The notes: a model not told the origin generated them from the sequence alone. A DNA stretch of 9,557 bases from Spirochaetaceae bacterium UBA6243 (GCA_002441395.1 DJVZ01000054.1:42052-51608); one strand, 5' to 3'; shown: positions 1-6,538, numbered from the stretch's first letter. Translations and numbers: made by a program.

Positions 1-309
1 GGCATCGCCGGCGGCGCCCAATTTCCTCAGCAGGTAGTGGAAAACCGGCAGGTCGAAGTTCGAATAGTGTTCCATAAGGATGAGCGCCGATTCGCCTTTT
101 TGTGCGTCGTCGTGGAGCGCCCCGAGATTTTCGAGTCCTTCGATAGTCGAGCAATCATCGAGATAATCGTGGATGATCGTGTCGATATAGGGCAGAATCG
201 AGGCAATGCCTTCCTGATACACATTGAGTTCGGAAACTTGCGCTTCTCGAGGTACATGAGCGATAAGCTCAGTAATGAGACGAGCATACCTGCTCTTGAT
301 AGTCTCCAT
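1..309 (-). CDS. Glycerolipid-type acyltransferase (PlsC/PlsB-like), N-terminal part, cut by left window edge
   Basis: Reading the minus strand from the ATG at 309 gives 103 codons with no stop up to base 1, so the gene continues outside the window. Residues 81-86 are HYSNFD, which fits the HX4D catalytic motif of glycerolipid acyltransferases (H81 as general base, D86 as its charge-relay partner). In that family these enzymes move an acyl chain from acyl-ACP or acyl-CoA to glycerol-3-phosphate or lysophosphatidate at the inner membrane. About 80 mostly helical, acidic residues precede the motif; that is longer than in short PlsC proteins and closer to PlsB-like or spirochaete-type enzymes. 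The start is supported by an AAGAAG stretch just upstream and by a TTGACA-17-TATAGT promoter. The gene diverges from the DUF1848 gene. Motifs II-IV lie outside the window, so exact substrate is unknown. The family call rests on one motif and its surroundings. Confidence 0.68.
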   Translation of the reverse strand, partial: METIKSRYARLITELIAHVPREAQVSELNVYQEGIASILPYIDTIIHDYLDDCSTIEGLENLGALHDDAQKGESALILMEHYSNFDLPVFHYLLRKLGAAGDA

Positions 310-325
310 AGTCTTCTTGGATAAT
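296..325 (+). promoter_or_regulatory. Candidate promoter of the DUF1848 gene, overlapping the divergent promoter
   Basis: TTGATA (296-301) and GATAAT (320-325) are each one mismatch from consensus and separated by 18 bases. Predicted transcription start is near 332, which gives a leader of about 50 bases before the ATG at 381. The boxes lie inside the 5' end and leader of the opposite gene, so the two polymerases would compete for overlapping DNA. Confidence 0.35.
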
Positions 326-326
326 C

Positions 327-355
327 ACTATAGGCAGTTTGGCGGGAGCTGTCAA
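327..355 (-). promoter_or_regulatory. Strong sigma70-type promoter of the acyltransferase gene
   Basis: On the minus strand a perfect -35 TTGACA (350-355) is followed after 17 bases by TATAGT (327-332), one mismatch from TATAAT. Transcription would begin near 320, about 11 bases before the ATG at 309, leaving room for the AAGAAG ribosome-binding stretch. The -35 box is itself the end of the first copy of a tandem dyad repeat, so whatever binds that repeat would control this promoter. Confidence 0.65.
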
Positions 356-391
356 TTTATGGCGACAAGGGTGTCAATGTATGGCGACAGT
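350..391. repeat. Two tandem 18-bp imperfect dyad repeats, 22-bp period
   Basis: Copy 1 (350-367) is TGTCAATTTATGGCGACA and copy 2 (372-389) is TGTCAATGTATGGCGACA, identical but for one base. Each begins TGTC and ends GACA, so each is an imperfect palindrome. The 22-bp period is about two helical turns, placing both copies on the same face of the DNA. Copy 1 supplies the -35 box of the acyltransferase promoter; copy 2 contains the likely ATG of the DUF1848 gene. The pattern fits either paired operator sites or the multiple terminal repeats seen at ends of IS21-family elements. No partner copy was seen elsewhere in the window. Confidence 0.75.
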
Positions 392-1235
392 GGTGAGCGC
401 GAGCAGGCGCAGTGATATACCATCTTTTCATGCTGAATGGTTTTATGGACGCCTGCGGGCGGGTTGCGTCGATGTGGCGAACCCCTACAATAACGCACAG
501 GTCAGGCGAGTGAGCCTCAGGCCCGAAGATGTGGCGTGTTTTGTGTTCTGGACGCGGGATGCGAGTCCGATGCTTAAAGGCATCGATGCGCTTGAGGGAT
601 ATGCGTTTTATTTTCATGTGACAATTACGGGCTATGGGCCGCCACTCGAGCCTTCAGGTCTTCCGGCAAAGGAGGCGATAGAGAAACTTCAGGCCTTGGC
701 CGCGAAGGTTGGCGCTTCCCGACTGGTCTGGCGATACGACCCGGTGCTGCTGGCTGGCCGATACGATGCAGCCTGGCATGCCGAGAATTTTTCAAGGCTG
801 GCGGACGGCATAGGGGGGAGCGTGCGGCACTGCGTCATCAGCCTCTACGATGCATACCGGCATTCCGACAGCAGGCTTAGAAAGGCAGGGATATTGGCGG
901 ACTCAGCGTCTGGCAGAATGGTGAATTGGGCCGATTCGCAAGGGTCCGTGGTCGATATGATGCAGACACTGGCGGAAATCGCCAGAGCAAGGGGCCTGCC
1001 CGTCTCTTTTTGCGCCGAGCCTGAACTTGAGCACCGGATAGCATCAGAGAATCTCGCCTGCATCGATGCGCGCATCATTCGTGAGCTCACAAACCGACCT
1101 TTTTCTGTCCGAAAAGACAAAAATCAGCGGTCCGGCTGCAACTGTATCGAAAGCGTCGATATTGGAAGCTATGGGATATGTCCGCGCGGTTGCCTCTACT
1201 GTTATGCAAACCGCAGGCAGAATGTGCTGATTTGA
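381..1235 (+). CDS. DUF1848 family protein with radical-SAM-like C-terminal cysteine cluster
   Basis: The 284-residue product matches the DUF1848 pattern throughout: an N-terminal VSASRRSDIP stretch, then VFWTRDASPML, WRYDPVLL in the middle, CIDARII near residue 225-235, and a C-terminal QRSGCNC...DIG...CPRGCLYCYAN block. Cysteines at 253, 255, 267, 271 and 274 include CX3CX2C (267/271/274), the spacing that binds the 4Fe-4S cluster in radical SAM enzymes, though here at the C-terminus. No biochemical role is established for the family, so a redox or radical role is inference. I chose the ATG at 381 rather than one 14 codons upstream (339) because family members begin a few residues before VSASRR and because AAGGG (367-371) is well placed. 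An 18-codon decoy reading frame starts at the matching ATG of repeat copy 1 (359) and stops at 415. The gene is convergent with the HAD gene, 43 bases away. Confidence 0.88.
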   Translation: MATVVSASRRSDIPSFHAEWFYGRLRAGCVDVANPYNNAQVRRVSLRPEDVACFVFWTRDASPMLKGIDALEGYAFYFHVTITGYGPPLEPSGLPAKEAIEKLQALAAKVGASRLVWRYDPVLLAGRYDAAWHAENFSRLADGIGGSVRHCVISLYDAYRHSDSRLRKAGILADSASGRMVNWADSQGSVVDMMQTLAEIARARGLPVSFCAEPELEHRIASENLACIDARIIRELTNRPFSVRKDKNQRSGCNCIESVDIGSYGICPRGCLYCYANRRQNVLI

Positions 1236-1278
1236 TGCGTCTAAAAAACGTGAAGAGGGAATGCCTGGCGGGTGGCCG

Positions 1279-2097
1279 TCAGGAACTGCGGCGCTCCAGG
1301 AGCACCTGGGCAAATTCCGAGAAGCCCGCGCCGGATTCGCGTGATGTCACAAAATGCGGCAGATGCGCGAAAAGTTCCCGGTATTCAAGCAGATTCGCAA
1401 CGCCGCACGCCATAGGAAAATGCGCGAACATCGGCTCATCGTTTGGAGAGTCGCCGACAAACATGACCGAGTCTGCATCATGTAGATCATCATAGCCAAA
1501 ACGCTTTGTCAAATAATGAATTGCCATGGAGACCTTATCGTATTCTCCCATCCATGCATTGACATGGATTGAAGAAATTTTGGCATGGGCGCCCCCCCCT
1601 TCGAAAATCGCTTTTATCTGCTGAGCAATGGAGAGCGGCAAGACAGGCTCTTCTTCGGCAAAATCGATGGCCACATCGTAGAGGCGGGAAAATTGATCGC
1701 GCGAAAGACGGGCAGCAGGGACCTTGGCAAGCGCTCGATCGCGCAGCGCGACAAGGCGCGGATCCGAATTGGGGATTGCGTTTGGATGAGTGAGTGTGGC
1801 AAGACGGTGTCCATCGCCCTCCCAGAAGACAAAAGCGCCATTTTCCCCGACGACCCCCTCGACAGGCCATTCGCGCGCAATGAGGTCGCACCAGCCGGCG
1901 GGTCTGCCGGTGATGGGGACCACCACGAGGCCGGACTCGTGAAGCTTCCACAGGGCGGCATAGCTCTCGGACCGCAGTTTGCCGTCTGTGGTGAGGGTGT
2001 CATCGATATCCATGAGGACATAGCGAATGGTATGAGCTTCTTCTCTGGAAAGCGCGGAGATTGGGGAGATGCCAGGAACGTTCATCTTTGTGCTCAT
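1279..2097 (-). CDS. HAD-superfamily phosphatase, subfamily IIB-like
   Basis: A 272-residue cytosolic hydrolase with all four HAD motifs: DIDDT at 30-34 (D30 nucleophile, D32 acid/base), T63 in ITGRP, K188 in YDKVSM, and GDSPND at 215-220 (D216, N219, D220 binding Mg2+). The long insert between motifs II and III, roughly residues 85-180, fits a type IIB cap as in Cof-like, sucrose- and mannosylglycerate-phosphate phosphatases. It should hydrolyse a phosphorylated sugar or similar small metabolite; the substrate cannot be read from sequence. The most upstream start (2097) is used, but M5 (ATG at 2085) is possible: neither has a clear Shine-Dalgarno site, and about 24 residues precede the first core strand. 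A run of eight G on the coding strand encodes G167-G169. The gene is monocistronic, facing DUF1848 tail to tail and diverging from the peptidase-barrel gene. Confidence 0.88.
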   Translation of the reverse strand: MSTKMNVPGISPISALSREEAHTIRYVLMDIDDTLTTDGKLRSESYAALWKLHESGLVVVPITGRPAGWCDLIAREWPVEGVVGENGAFVFWEGDGHRLATLTHPNAIPNSDPRLVALRDRALAKVPAARLSRDQFSRLYDVAIDFAEEEPVLPLSIAQQIKAIFEGGGAHAKISSIHVNAWMGEYDKVSMAIHYLTKRFGYDDLHDADSVMFVGDSPNDEPMFAHFPMACGVANLLEYRELFAHLPHFVTSRESGAGFSEFAQVLLERRSS

Positions 2098-2108
2098 AAA
2101 ACGAATGC

Positions 2109-2137
2109 ATGATATGCGGAGATATGCACATCGTCAA
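2109..2137 (-). promoter_or_regulatory. Sigma70-type promoter of the HAD phosphatase gene, near-leaderless
   Basis: On the minus strand TTGACG (2132-2137) and TATCAT (2109-2114) are separated by exactly 17 bases, each one mismatch from consensus. The transcript would start near 2102, only about 5 bases before the ATG at 2097 or about 17 before the ATG at 2085. This is consistent with the absence of a Shine-Dalgarno sequence. Confidence 0.55.
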
Positions 2138-2249
2138 GGGAAAGTACATCGAAAGGGGAGAGGTTGACAGGGGTGATGACAGGCACTACTCCATGGTGCT
2201 TTTTTCGGGGAGTGCTCAATTTGTGGGCGCAACTGTGATAGAGTGAATC

Positions 2250-5177
2250 ATGCGCATAAAGAAGAATGGCATAATTCACGCGGCGTTGTTGCTCATCTTG
2301 CTGGGGGGCATTTCGGGCCGTGTTCAGGCCCAACTCCTTGGCTCACTGGAGCCTGTGCTGCATTTCCAGACAGAATCTTTTGATATCTACGCGCCCCCCA
2401 ACATGGAACCGGAGGCTGAACGACTTGCGGGTTTTGCGGACAAGACCTATGCGATGCTCTGCGAGTTTTTCGGAGTGAAGGCGTCGGCCAGGCGCATACC
2501 GGTACTTTTGAGTGATATCGAATACTCGCTGAATGGCTACACGACGCTTTATCCTTCAAATCGGATTGTGCTTCTTCTCGCCTCGGCCGATCCGCGGAGC
2601 CAGCTCGCGACAATGCAGGATGAGCTCTACTCCGTTTTTTTGCATGAACTCGTACATTATGTGACATTGAATGAGAGGGCAGGAGGGTGGCGGGCTCTGG
2701 CTTGGCTCAGTGGAGACTGGATTGCGCCGGAGGTGTGGATGATGCCGCAGGCCCTGGTGGAAGGCACGGCAGTGTGGGTCGAGAGCAGGCTCGGCGAGGA
2801 GGGAATTGGAAGCCCGGGGCGGCTCAATGATCCGGCGGCGCTTGAGACAGTGAGGTTGGAGAGGGCAAGGGGACAGTCGCGATCGCTCTGGGATGTGTCG
2901 GGCCTTGTGGATTTCTATGGGGCGGGCAATCTGCCCTATTTGTATGGAGGGCTTTTTGCGGATTTTTTAAGCGAGCGGTATGGTCCGGACATGCTCGGAC
3001 GGCTCTGGAGAGCCTCATCAGATGGCAATATTTTTAGAGGTTTTGATGGAACACTGACAAGCAGAGGAATTTTAGAACGCGAAACGAGAGTGCCGCCGCG
3101 ACAGCTTTGGCAGGATTTTCTGGCATGGGTGGACGATGGAAGCAGTAGTGTGGAGGGAGGAGGAGGGGCAATCTGGACTGGTGGGGCGCAAGAGCTTTTT
3201 TCAGGGTATGTCGGGGTGGCGGGGGCAGGGGAGGGTGTGCTTTATTTTGTGGATCTTGAGCGGAGAGGGCTGTATGCACTTCCGGTGAAAGCCATGGCCG
3301 AGGGCGAAAGTGCTCAAGAGAATGGCATAGAAAAAAGCGAAGGAGAGGGAGAGAAGAAGAATGTACGGCCGGAAAGGCTTTTTGCCGTCGACGGAATGTT
3401 ACGTAACATTTTTTTTAACGTAAAATCTGAGGCCTTGGAACTCGACTGGATCCGCATTGATGCTCAAAATCAGGAAATCCCCGCACGCTATCGCTATGAC
3501 CTAAAGAACCGCACACTTACTTACGAGTACGATCTTCTCGTCGCGGCACCTGGCAGTGCGCTCCAGGCCCTTCACGATGAGTCCGAACAGAACATCTTCC
3601 TCTATGATTCATGGCAAGACTCTGAAACTTCCATTCGCTATGGATTGGCGCGCATTGGTACCGCAGTGCTCCCGGCGCGTCAATTGCCCGAAGGGCGAAT
3701 CGAAGTGGCCAATATTCCGAATAACGCCATGCGATGGCTTTCGCCAGGCTCCAGGGATCAATCCGAATCCCCAGATTCAGTGCGTTTTGCGCTCAGCACA
3801 ATCCCCGACAAGGGACTTTCCCGTCTTGCGGTTCTGGAAGAAAAAAAAGGCTCCTGGCAGCTTTCAATTGCGAGAGACGCGCCACAGGGCGGTGTGCATC
3901 AGCCTATATTCATAGATGCTTCGCATATAGTGTATCGAGAGTCGAAAGAGAATGGTCAGGCGGCCCTCTGTCTTCTGGACATATCAGAAAAGAGACAGGG
4001 CGCCGCCGTTTCAGATCGATTTTCTGCACCCATCCCAATAGACTGGATTTTGCCCTCGGAATGGCTCGCACTTTATGCGCCGGAGATTCACACTGCTTTA
4101 CCTGGGCCATCAGATCAGGGGCACCCTCAAAAATCTCGTTCGACACTGTTCCCGGCACTCTTTTCAACGAGCCGTATCCCATATGCAAATGGTTCGCTCA
4201 TTGGCCTCGATATTATTGCGAGCGACCTCACGGAACGCCTTGCGTGGGTAGTGTTCGCCGGATGGGATTTCTCCACTGCAAGGCCGGCCGCAAGCACTGA
4301 ACTTCAGCTTGGTGCCGGGGCATGGCAATTCAATGTAAGCGCTTCGGATCAGAGCGTGCTGACTACTCCGGTTGCGCGCAAATCCACACTCGGGACGACT
4401 GTTACATGGCATCGCACATTATTGCCCAGCTTCCGGAGCATCTCAGCAAATTCGCATGCGGCATTTGCTGGTGTGCAAAACAATTATTCTGCGAGCGGCA
4501 TTTTGAATGTAGTACCTGATTATTATGCGTGGGCGACAGGTATTGGCCTCGATTTCTCCAGCGCGTATGCTTCGCGCAAGTCGCCCTACGGCACTCTCGG
4601 GTTTTCGCTTTCCGGCAATGTAGAGTATGAATCTGCCAGTACGGCAGGCTTCGGCGGGATGTTCTTGTCAGGTTCGGCGAGCCTGAAAGGGAGATTTGAC
4701 GCTTCACTGTATGGTGCCGTCGCTCCCGCAGGTGGCGTCGCTTTCGCGCCCGCAGCGCGATATTTGGAGTCCGGAGGCAGTTACGTGCTTTCGGCGGCCG
4801 ATATTCCCTATCCCGTATATCAGGAATATCGGAGCTTTCTGAACCCTTCACCATGGTATGTGTTCGGGGAAGCGCAATACCGCCTTTTTTCTCTTGAAAC
4901 CGGATGGCATTTGCGCTTGCCCTTTATGCCCGCATTCGCGCTCAGGAGAATTGTAGGAAACATTGGCCTTCGGGGGGCGGGGCTCGATGTCAGCGGGGCA
5001 CCTGTCATACTGAGTTCGGCATTTGCCCAGGCAGATTTCGATTTTGCGCTGCTCGCGGGGCTTGCGGCGGAAACCCATACACACTTCACTGTTGAAGCTG
5101 CGTGGGCCTTTCAGCCTGGTAAGGCCGGAGGAAGGCCCACGCATATTTCTGTCGGGCTTCAAACTTCGCTGGAGTGA
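2250..5177 (+). CDS. Secreted HExxH zinc peptidase fused to propeller-like region and probable outer-membrane beta-barrel
   Basis: A 975-residue protein. Residues 1-27 form a Sec signal peptide (basic RIKK, then a leucine-rich core, likely cleaved after VQA). Residues about 30-290 form a gluzincin-like peptidase: HELVH at 132-136 supplies H132, E133 and H136, and VEGTAVWVE supplies the expected third ligand E171. A Glu/Lys-rich low-complexity linker spans about 350-373. Residues about 375-600 show repeated short beta patterns such as IFIDASHIVY, suggesting a TolB/PD40-like propeller. From about 640 to the end there are alternating aromatic/small-residue strands (for example GTLGFSLSGNVEYES), typical of an outer-membrane barrel, though it ends SLE rather than the usual aromatic. 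The simplest reading is a protease anchored in or delivered to the outer membrane; peptidase activity and topology are inferred. The ATG at 2250 precedes a sound signal peptide, but its ribosome site (GAG at 2241) is weak. Codon use changes near 3,400. No operon partner is visible. Confidence 0.78.
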   Translation: MRIKKNGIIHAALLLILLGGISGRVQAQLLGSLEPVLHFQTESFDIYAPPNMEPEAERLAGFADKTYAMLCEFFGVKASARRIPVLLSDIEYSLNGYTTLYPSNRIVLLLASADPRSQLATMQDELYSVFLHELVHYVTLNERAGGWRALAWLSGDWIAPEVWMMPQALVEGTAVWVESRLGEEGIGSPGRLNDPAALETVRLERARGQSRSLWDVSGLVDFYGAGNLPYLYGGLFADFLSERYGPDMLGRLWRASSDGNIFRGFDGTLTSRGILERETRVPPRQLWQDFLAWVDDGSSSVEGGGGAIWTGGAQELFSGYVGVAGAGEGVLYFVDLERRGLYALPVKAMAEGESAQENGIEKSEGEGEKKNVRPERLFAVDGMLRNIFFNVKSEALELDWIRIDAQNQEIPARYRYDLKNRTLTYEYDLLVAAPGSALQALHDESEQNIFLYDSWQDSETSIRYGLARIGTAVLPARQLPEGRIEVANIPNNAMRWLSPGSRDQSESPDSVRFALSTIPDKGLSRLAVLEEKKGSWQLSIARDAPQGGVHQPIFIDASHIVYRESKENGQAALCLLDISEKRQGAAVSDRFSAPIPIDWILPSEWLALYAPEIHTALPGPSDQGHPQKSRSTLFPALFSTSRIPYANGSLIGLDIIASDLTERLAWVVFAGWDFSTARPAASTELQLGAGAWQFNVSASDQSVLTTPVARKSTLGTTVTWHRTLLPSFRSISANSHAAFAGVQNNYSASGILNVVPDYYAWATGIGLDFSSAYASRKSPYGTLGFSLSGNVEYESASTAGFGGMFLSGSASLKGRFDASLYGAVAPAGGVAFAPAARYLESGGSYVLSAADIPYPVYQEYRSFLNPSPWYVFGEAQYRLFSLETGWHLRLPFMPAFALRRIVGNIGLRGAGLDVSGAPVILSSAFAQADFDFALLAGLAAETHTHFTVEAAWAFQPGKAGGRPTHISVGLQTSLE
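3395..3410. repeat. Perfect 16-bp palindrome followed by T8 inside the peptidase-barrel gene
   Basis: AATGTTACGTAACATT reads the same on both strands and runs directly into a T tract (eight T, 3409-3416). ACGTAA recurs at 3418-3423. It lies at codons 382-387, just after the charged linker and before the propeller-like part, where base composition on the plus strand changes from G-rich to more C-rich. It could be chance, a binding site or a recombination scar. Confidence 0.5.
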
Positions 5178-5211
5178 GCCTGGCGGACGGGCTTTATTGC
5201 GCCTTTGTCTG

Positions 5212-6384
5212 TCAATTCATGAGCGCATAGATCGCGCGAATGTCCTCTGCATCGTACCCCGGCACGCCCCAGAGCACGCTCAGCGCCATGGCCTGTTTTG
5301 TGCATGCATCGATGTCGAGCGAGATAATGCCGGCCTCTTTCAGGCGTACTGGTGTATGAATATGGCGATACCAGTTTTCAAGCTCCTTGATGACGATATC
5401 CGCGCCCTCGGGCGGTGTTTTCCCCTCAAGCTTTTTCCCCAAGCCCATCACCCGCTCGCCGTAGAGCACGATCCGGTGCGCAATACTCGGTTTCATGTAT
5501 TTGAGCCATGCAGGGATGACGATCGAGAGCCCCGCACCATGCGGCACATCATAGAATCCGCTCAGAGGATGCTCGAGCACATGATTCGGAATTGAAGCGC
5601 CCTCCACCCCTGACTTTAAAATGCCATTCCATGCGAGCGCTGCTGCCCACATGATTGTCGAGCGGGCTTCCAGATTTCGTGGATCTGTCAGCACGATTTC
5701 GAGGGCGCCCATGACGGCCCGGCACACACCTTCAACCATGCCGTCTTGGAGCGGAAAATCGCTGCTGGCGGTAAAATAGCCTTCCATGAGGTGTGAAAGG
5801 ATGTCCGTGCACGCATACGCCGTATATTGGACGGGAATATCGAGTGTCAGCGAGGGATCAAGGAAAGAAACCTTGGGGTAGATGGTTTCGGAGCGGATGG
5901 AAAATTTTTCATGCGTCGTCTCGTTCGTCATCACCGAAGCTCCATTCAGCTCCGATGAGGTCGCCGGAAGAGTCTGCACCGCGACAATCGGCAGCGCTTT
6001 CTCAAAAGATATTTTTCTCATATAAAAATCCCACAGAGGTTCCTCATGGCATCCAGCGACCGCGATCGCCTTTGCCTCGTCGATGACGCTTCCACCTCCT
6101 ACCGCGACAATGACGTCGAGATGGTTTTCCTTTATTTTGCGGGCACCTTCTTCTGCATGCGAAATTCGCGGATTAGGCTGTACTCCGCCGTGCTCGACGA
6201 AAAACACACCCTCGCCCTTGAGCTGCGCCACTACCGTATCATACAACCCGCTCTTCTTAATGCTCTCTTTTCCATATAGAAATAGCGCTCGTTTCCCGAT
6301 CCCCGCCGTCTCTTTGCCTAGTTTTTCAAGAATCTTTGAGCCAAAAATCACTTTTGTCGGTGTCACCCATTCGAAGTTTTGCAT
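5212..6384 (-). CDS. Iron-containing alcohol dehydrogenase, YqhD/butanol-dehydrogenase-like
   Basis: A complete 390-residue group III alcohol dehydrogenase, the usual family length. The N-terminal Rossmann-like domain has YGKESIKKSGLYD at 37-49, matching the YGGGSIKK segment of YqhD/BdhA enzymes, and GGGS at 96-99 for binding the dinucleotide phosphates. The C-terminal helical domain carries the metal ligands D194, H198, H268 and H282, with H272 between them, in the canonical H-x3-H-x9-H spacing. It should interconvert an aldehyde and an alcohol with NAD(P)H in the cytosol. By resemblance to YqhD/BdhA an NADPH-linked aldehyde reductase is likely, but YGKES replaces YGGGS, so cofactor preference is uncertain. 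The start is fixed by GGAGG (6390-6394 on the minus strand) five bases before the ATG. It diverges from a second dehydrogenase and ends 34 bases from the convergent peptidase-barrel gene. Confidence 0.93.
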   Translation of the reverse strand: MQNFEWVTPTKVIFGSKILEKLGKETAGIGKRALFLYGKESIKKSGLYDTVVAQLKGEGVFFVEHGGVQPNPRISHAEEGARKIKENHLDVIVAVGGGSVIDEAKAIAVAGCHEEPLWDFYMRKISFEKALPIVAVQTLPATSSELNGASVMTNETTHEKFSIRSETIYPKVSFLDPSLTLDIPVQYTAYACTDILSHLMEGYFTASSDFPLQDGMVEGVCRAVMGALEIVLTDPRNLEARSTIMWAAALAWNGILKSGVEGASIPNHVLEHPLSGFYDVPHGAGLSIVIPAWLKYMKPSIAHRIVLYGERVMGLGKKLEGKTPPEGADIVIKELENWYRHIHTPVRLKEAGIISLDIDACTKQAMALSVLWGVPGYDAEDIRAIYALMN

Positions 6385-6412
6385 TGCGTCCTCCCTGGTT
6401 TATTTAACATCT

Positions 6413-6418
6413 ATTTTA
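6413..6418 (-). promoter_or_regulatory. Possible -10 box for the minus-strand dehydrogenase
   Basis: TAAAAT on the minus strand, one mismatch from TATAAT, lies 29 bases upstream of the ATG at 6384. The hexamer at the right -35 distance is TTTCAT, a poor match, so the promoter may need an activator or lie elsewhere. Confidence 0.25.
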
Positions 6419-6489
6419 CATAGAGAAGCGGTTGTATGAAACAGATTGACGCAGAAATTGTAAACAGAGTGCGCAATATTTGCTATATT

Positions 6490-6498
6490 TGATATAAT
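6490..6498 (+). promoter_or_regulatory. Extended -10 promoter (TGATATAAT) of the dehydrogenase/DinB operon
   Basis: TG-A-TATAAT is a perfect extended -10 element. The transcript should start near 6505, about 34 bases before the ATG at 6539. The -35 region (TGCGCA at 6470-6475) is poor, as is common when an extended -10 is present. Just upstream, overlapping the -35 region, is a partial TTG-N13-CAA dyad at 6458-6476. Confidence 0.6.
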
Positions 6499-6526
6499 AA
6501 AAAAACTGGGAGCCCTGTTTCAAAAA

Positions 6527-6532
6527 AAGGAG
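6527..6532 (+). promoter_or_regulatory. Ribosome binding site AAGGAG fixing the start of the plus-strand dehydrogenase
   Basis: AAGGAG lies six bases before the ATG at 6539, a strong Shine-Dalgarno match that makes this start clear. Confidence 0.8.
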
Positions 6533-6538
6533 TCACAA

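Noticed and set aside
339..380. Upstream ATG at 339 as the start of the DUF1848 gene
   Set aside because: It adds 14 residues not typical of the family, lies within the tandem repeat region, and lacks a ribosome site as good as the one for 381.
1236..1278. Terminator between DUF1848 and the HAD gene
   Set aside because: No stem followed by a T run could be found in this 43-base gap on either strand.
1585..2112. Long open frames opposite the HAD, peptidase-barrel and dehydrogenase genes (for example 1585-2112 plus, 6674-7627 minus)
   Set aside because: They have no recognisable domains, are rich in Arg/Pro/His as antisense frames of GC-rich genes usually are, and overlap well-supported genes.
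2164..2192. Perfect TTGACA (2164-2169) upstream of the peptidase-barrel gene as its -35 box
   Set aside because: The hexamer 17 bases downstream is TACTCC, a very poor -10; no convincing plus-strand promoter could be assigned in 2098-2249.
2236..2244. TGATAGAGT as an extended -10 for the peptidase-barrel gene
   Set aside because: Only four of six -10 positions match, there is no -35, and the transcript would start at the ATG itself.
5210..5230. TGTCAATTCATGAGCG as a third copy of the 350-389 repeat or partner IS end
   Set aside because: Only the first eight bases match well, the GACA end is missing, and the sequence is explained as the last codons of the dehydrogenase.
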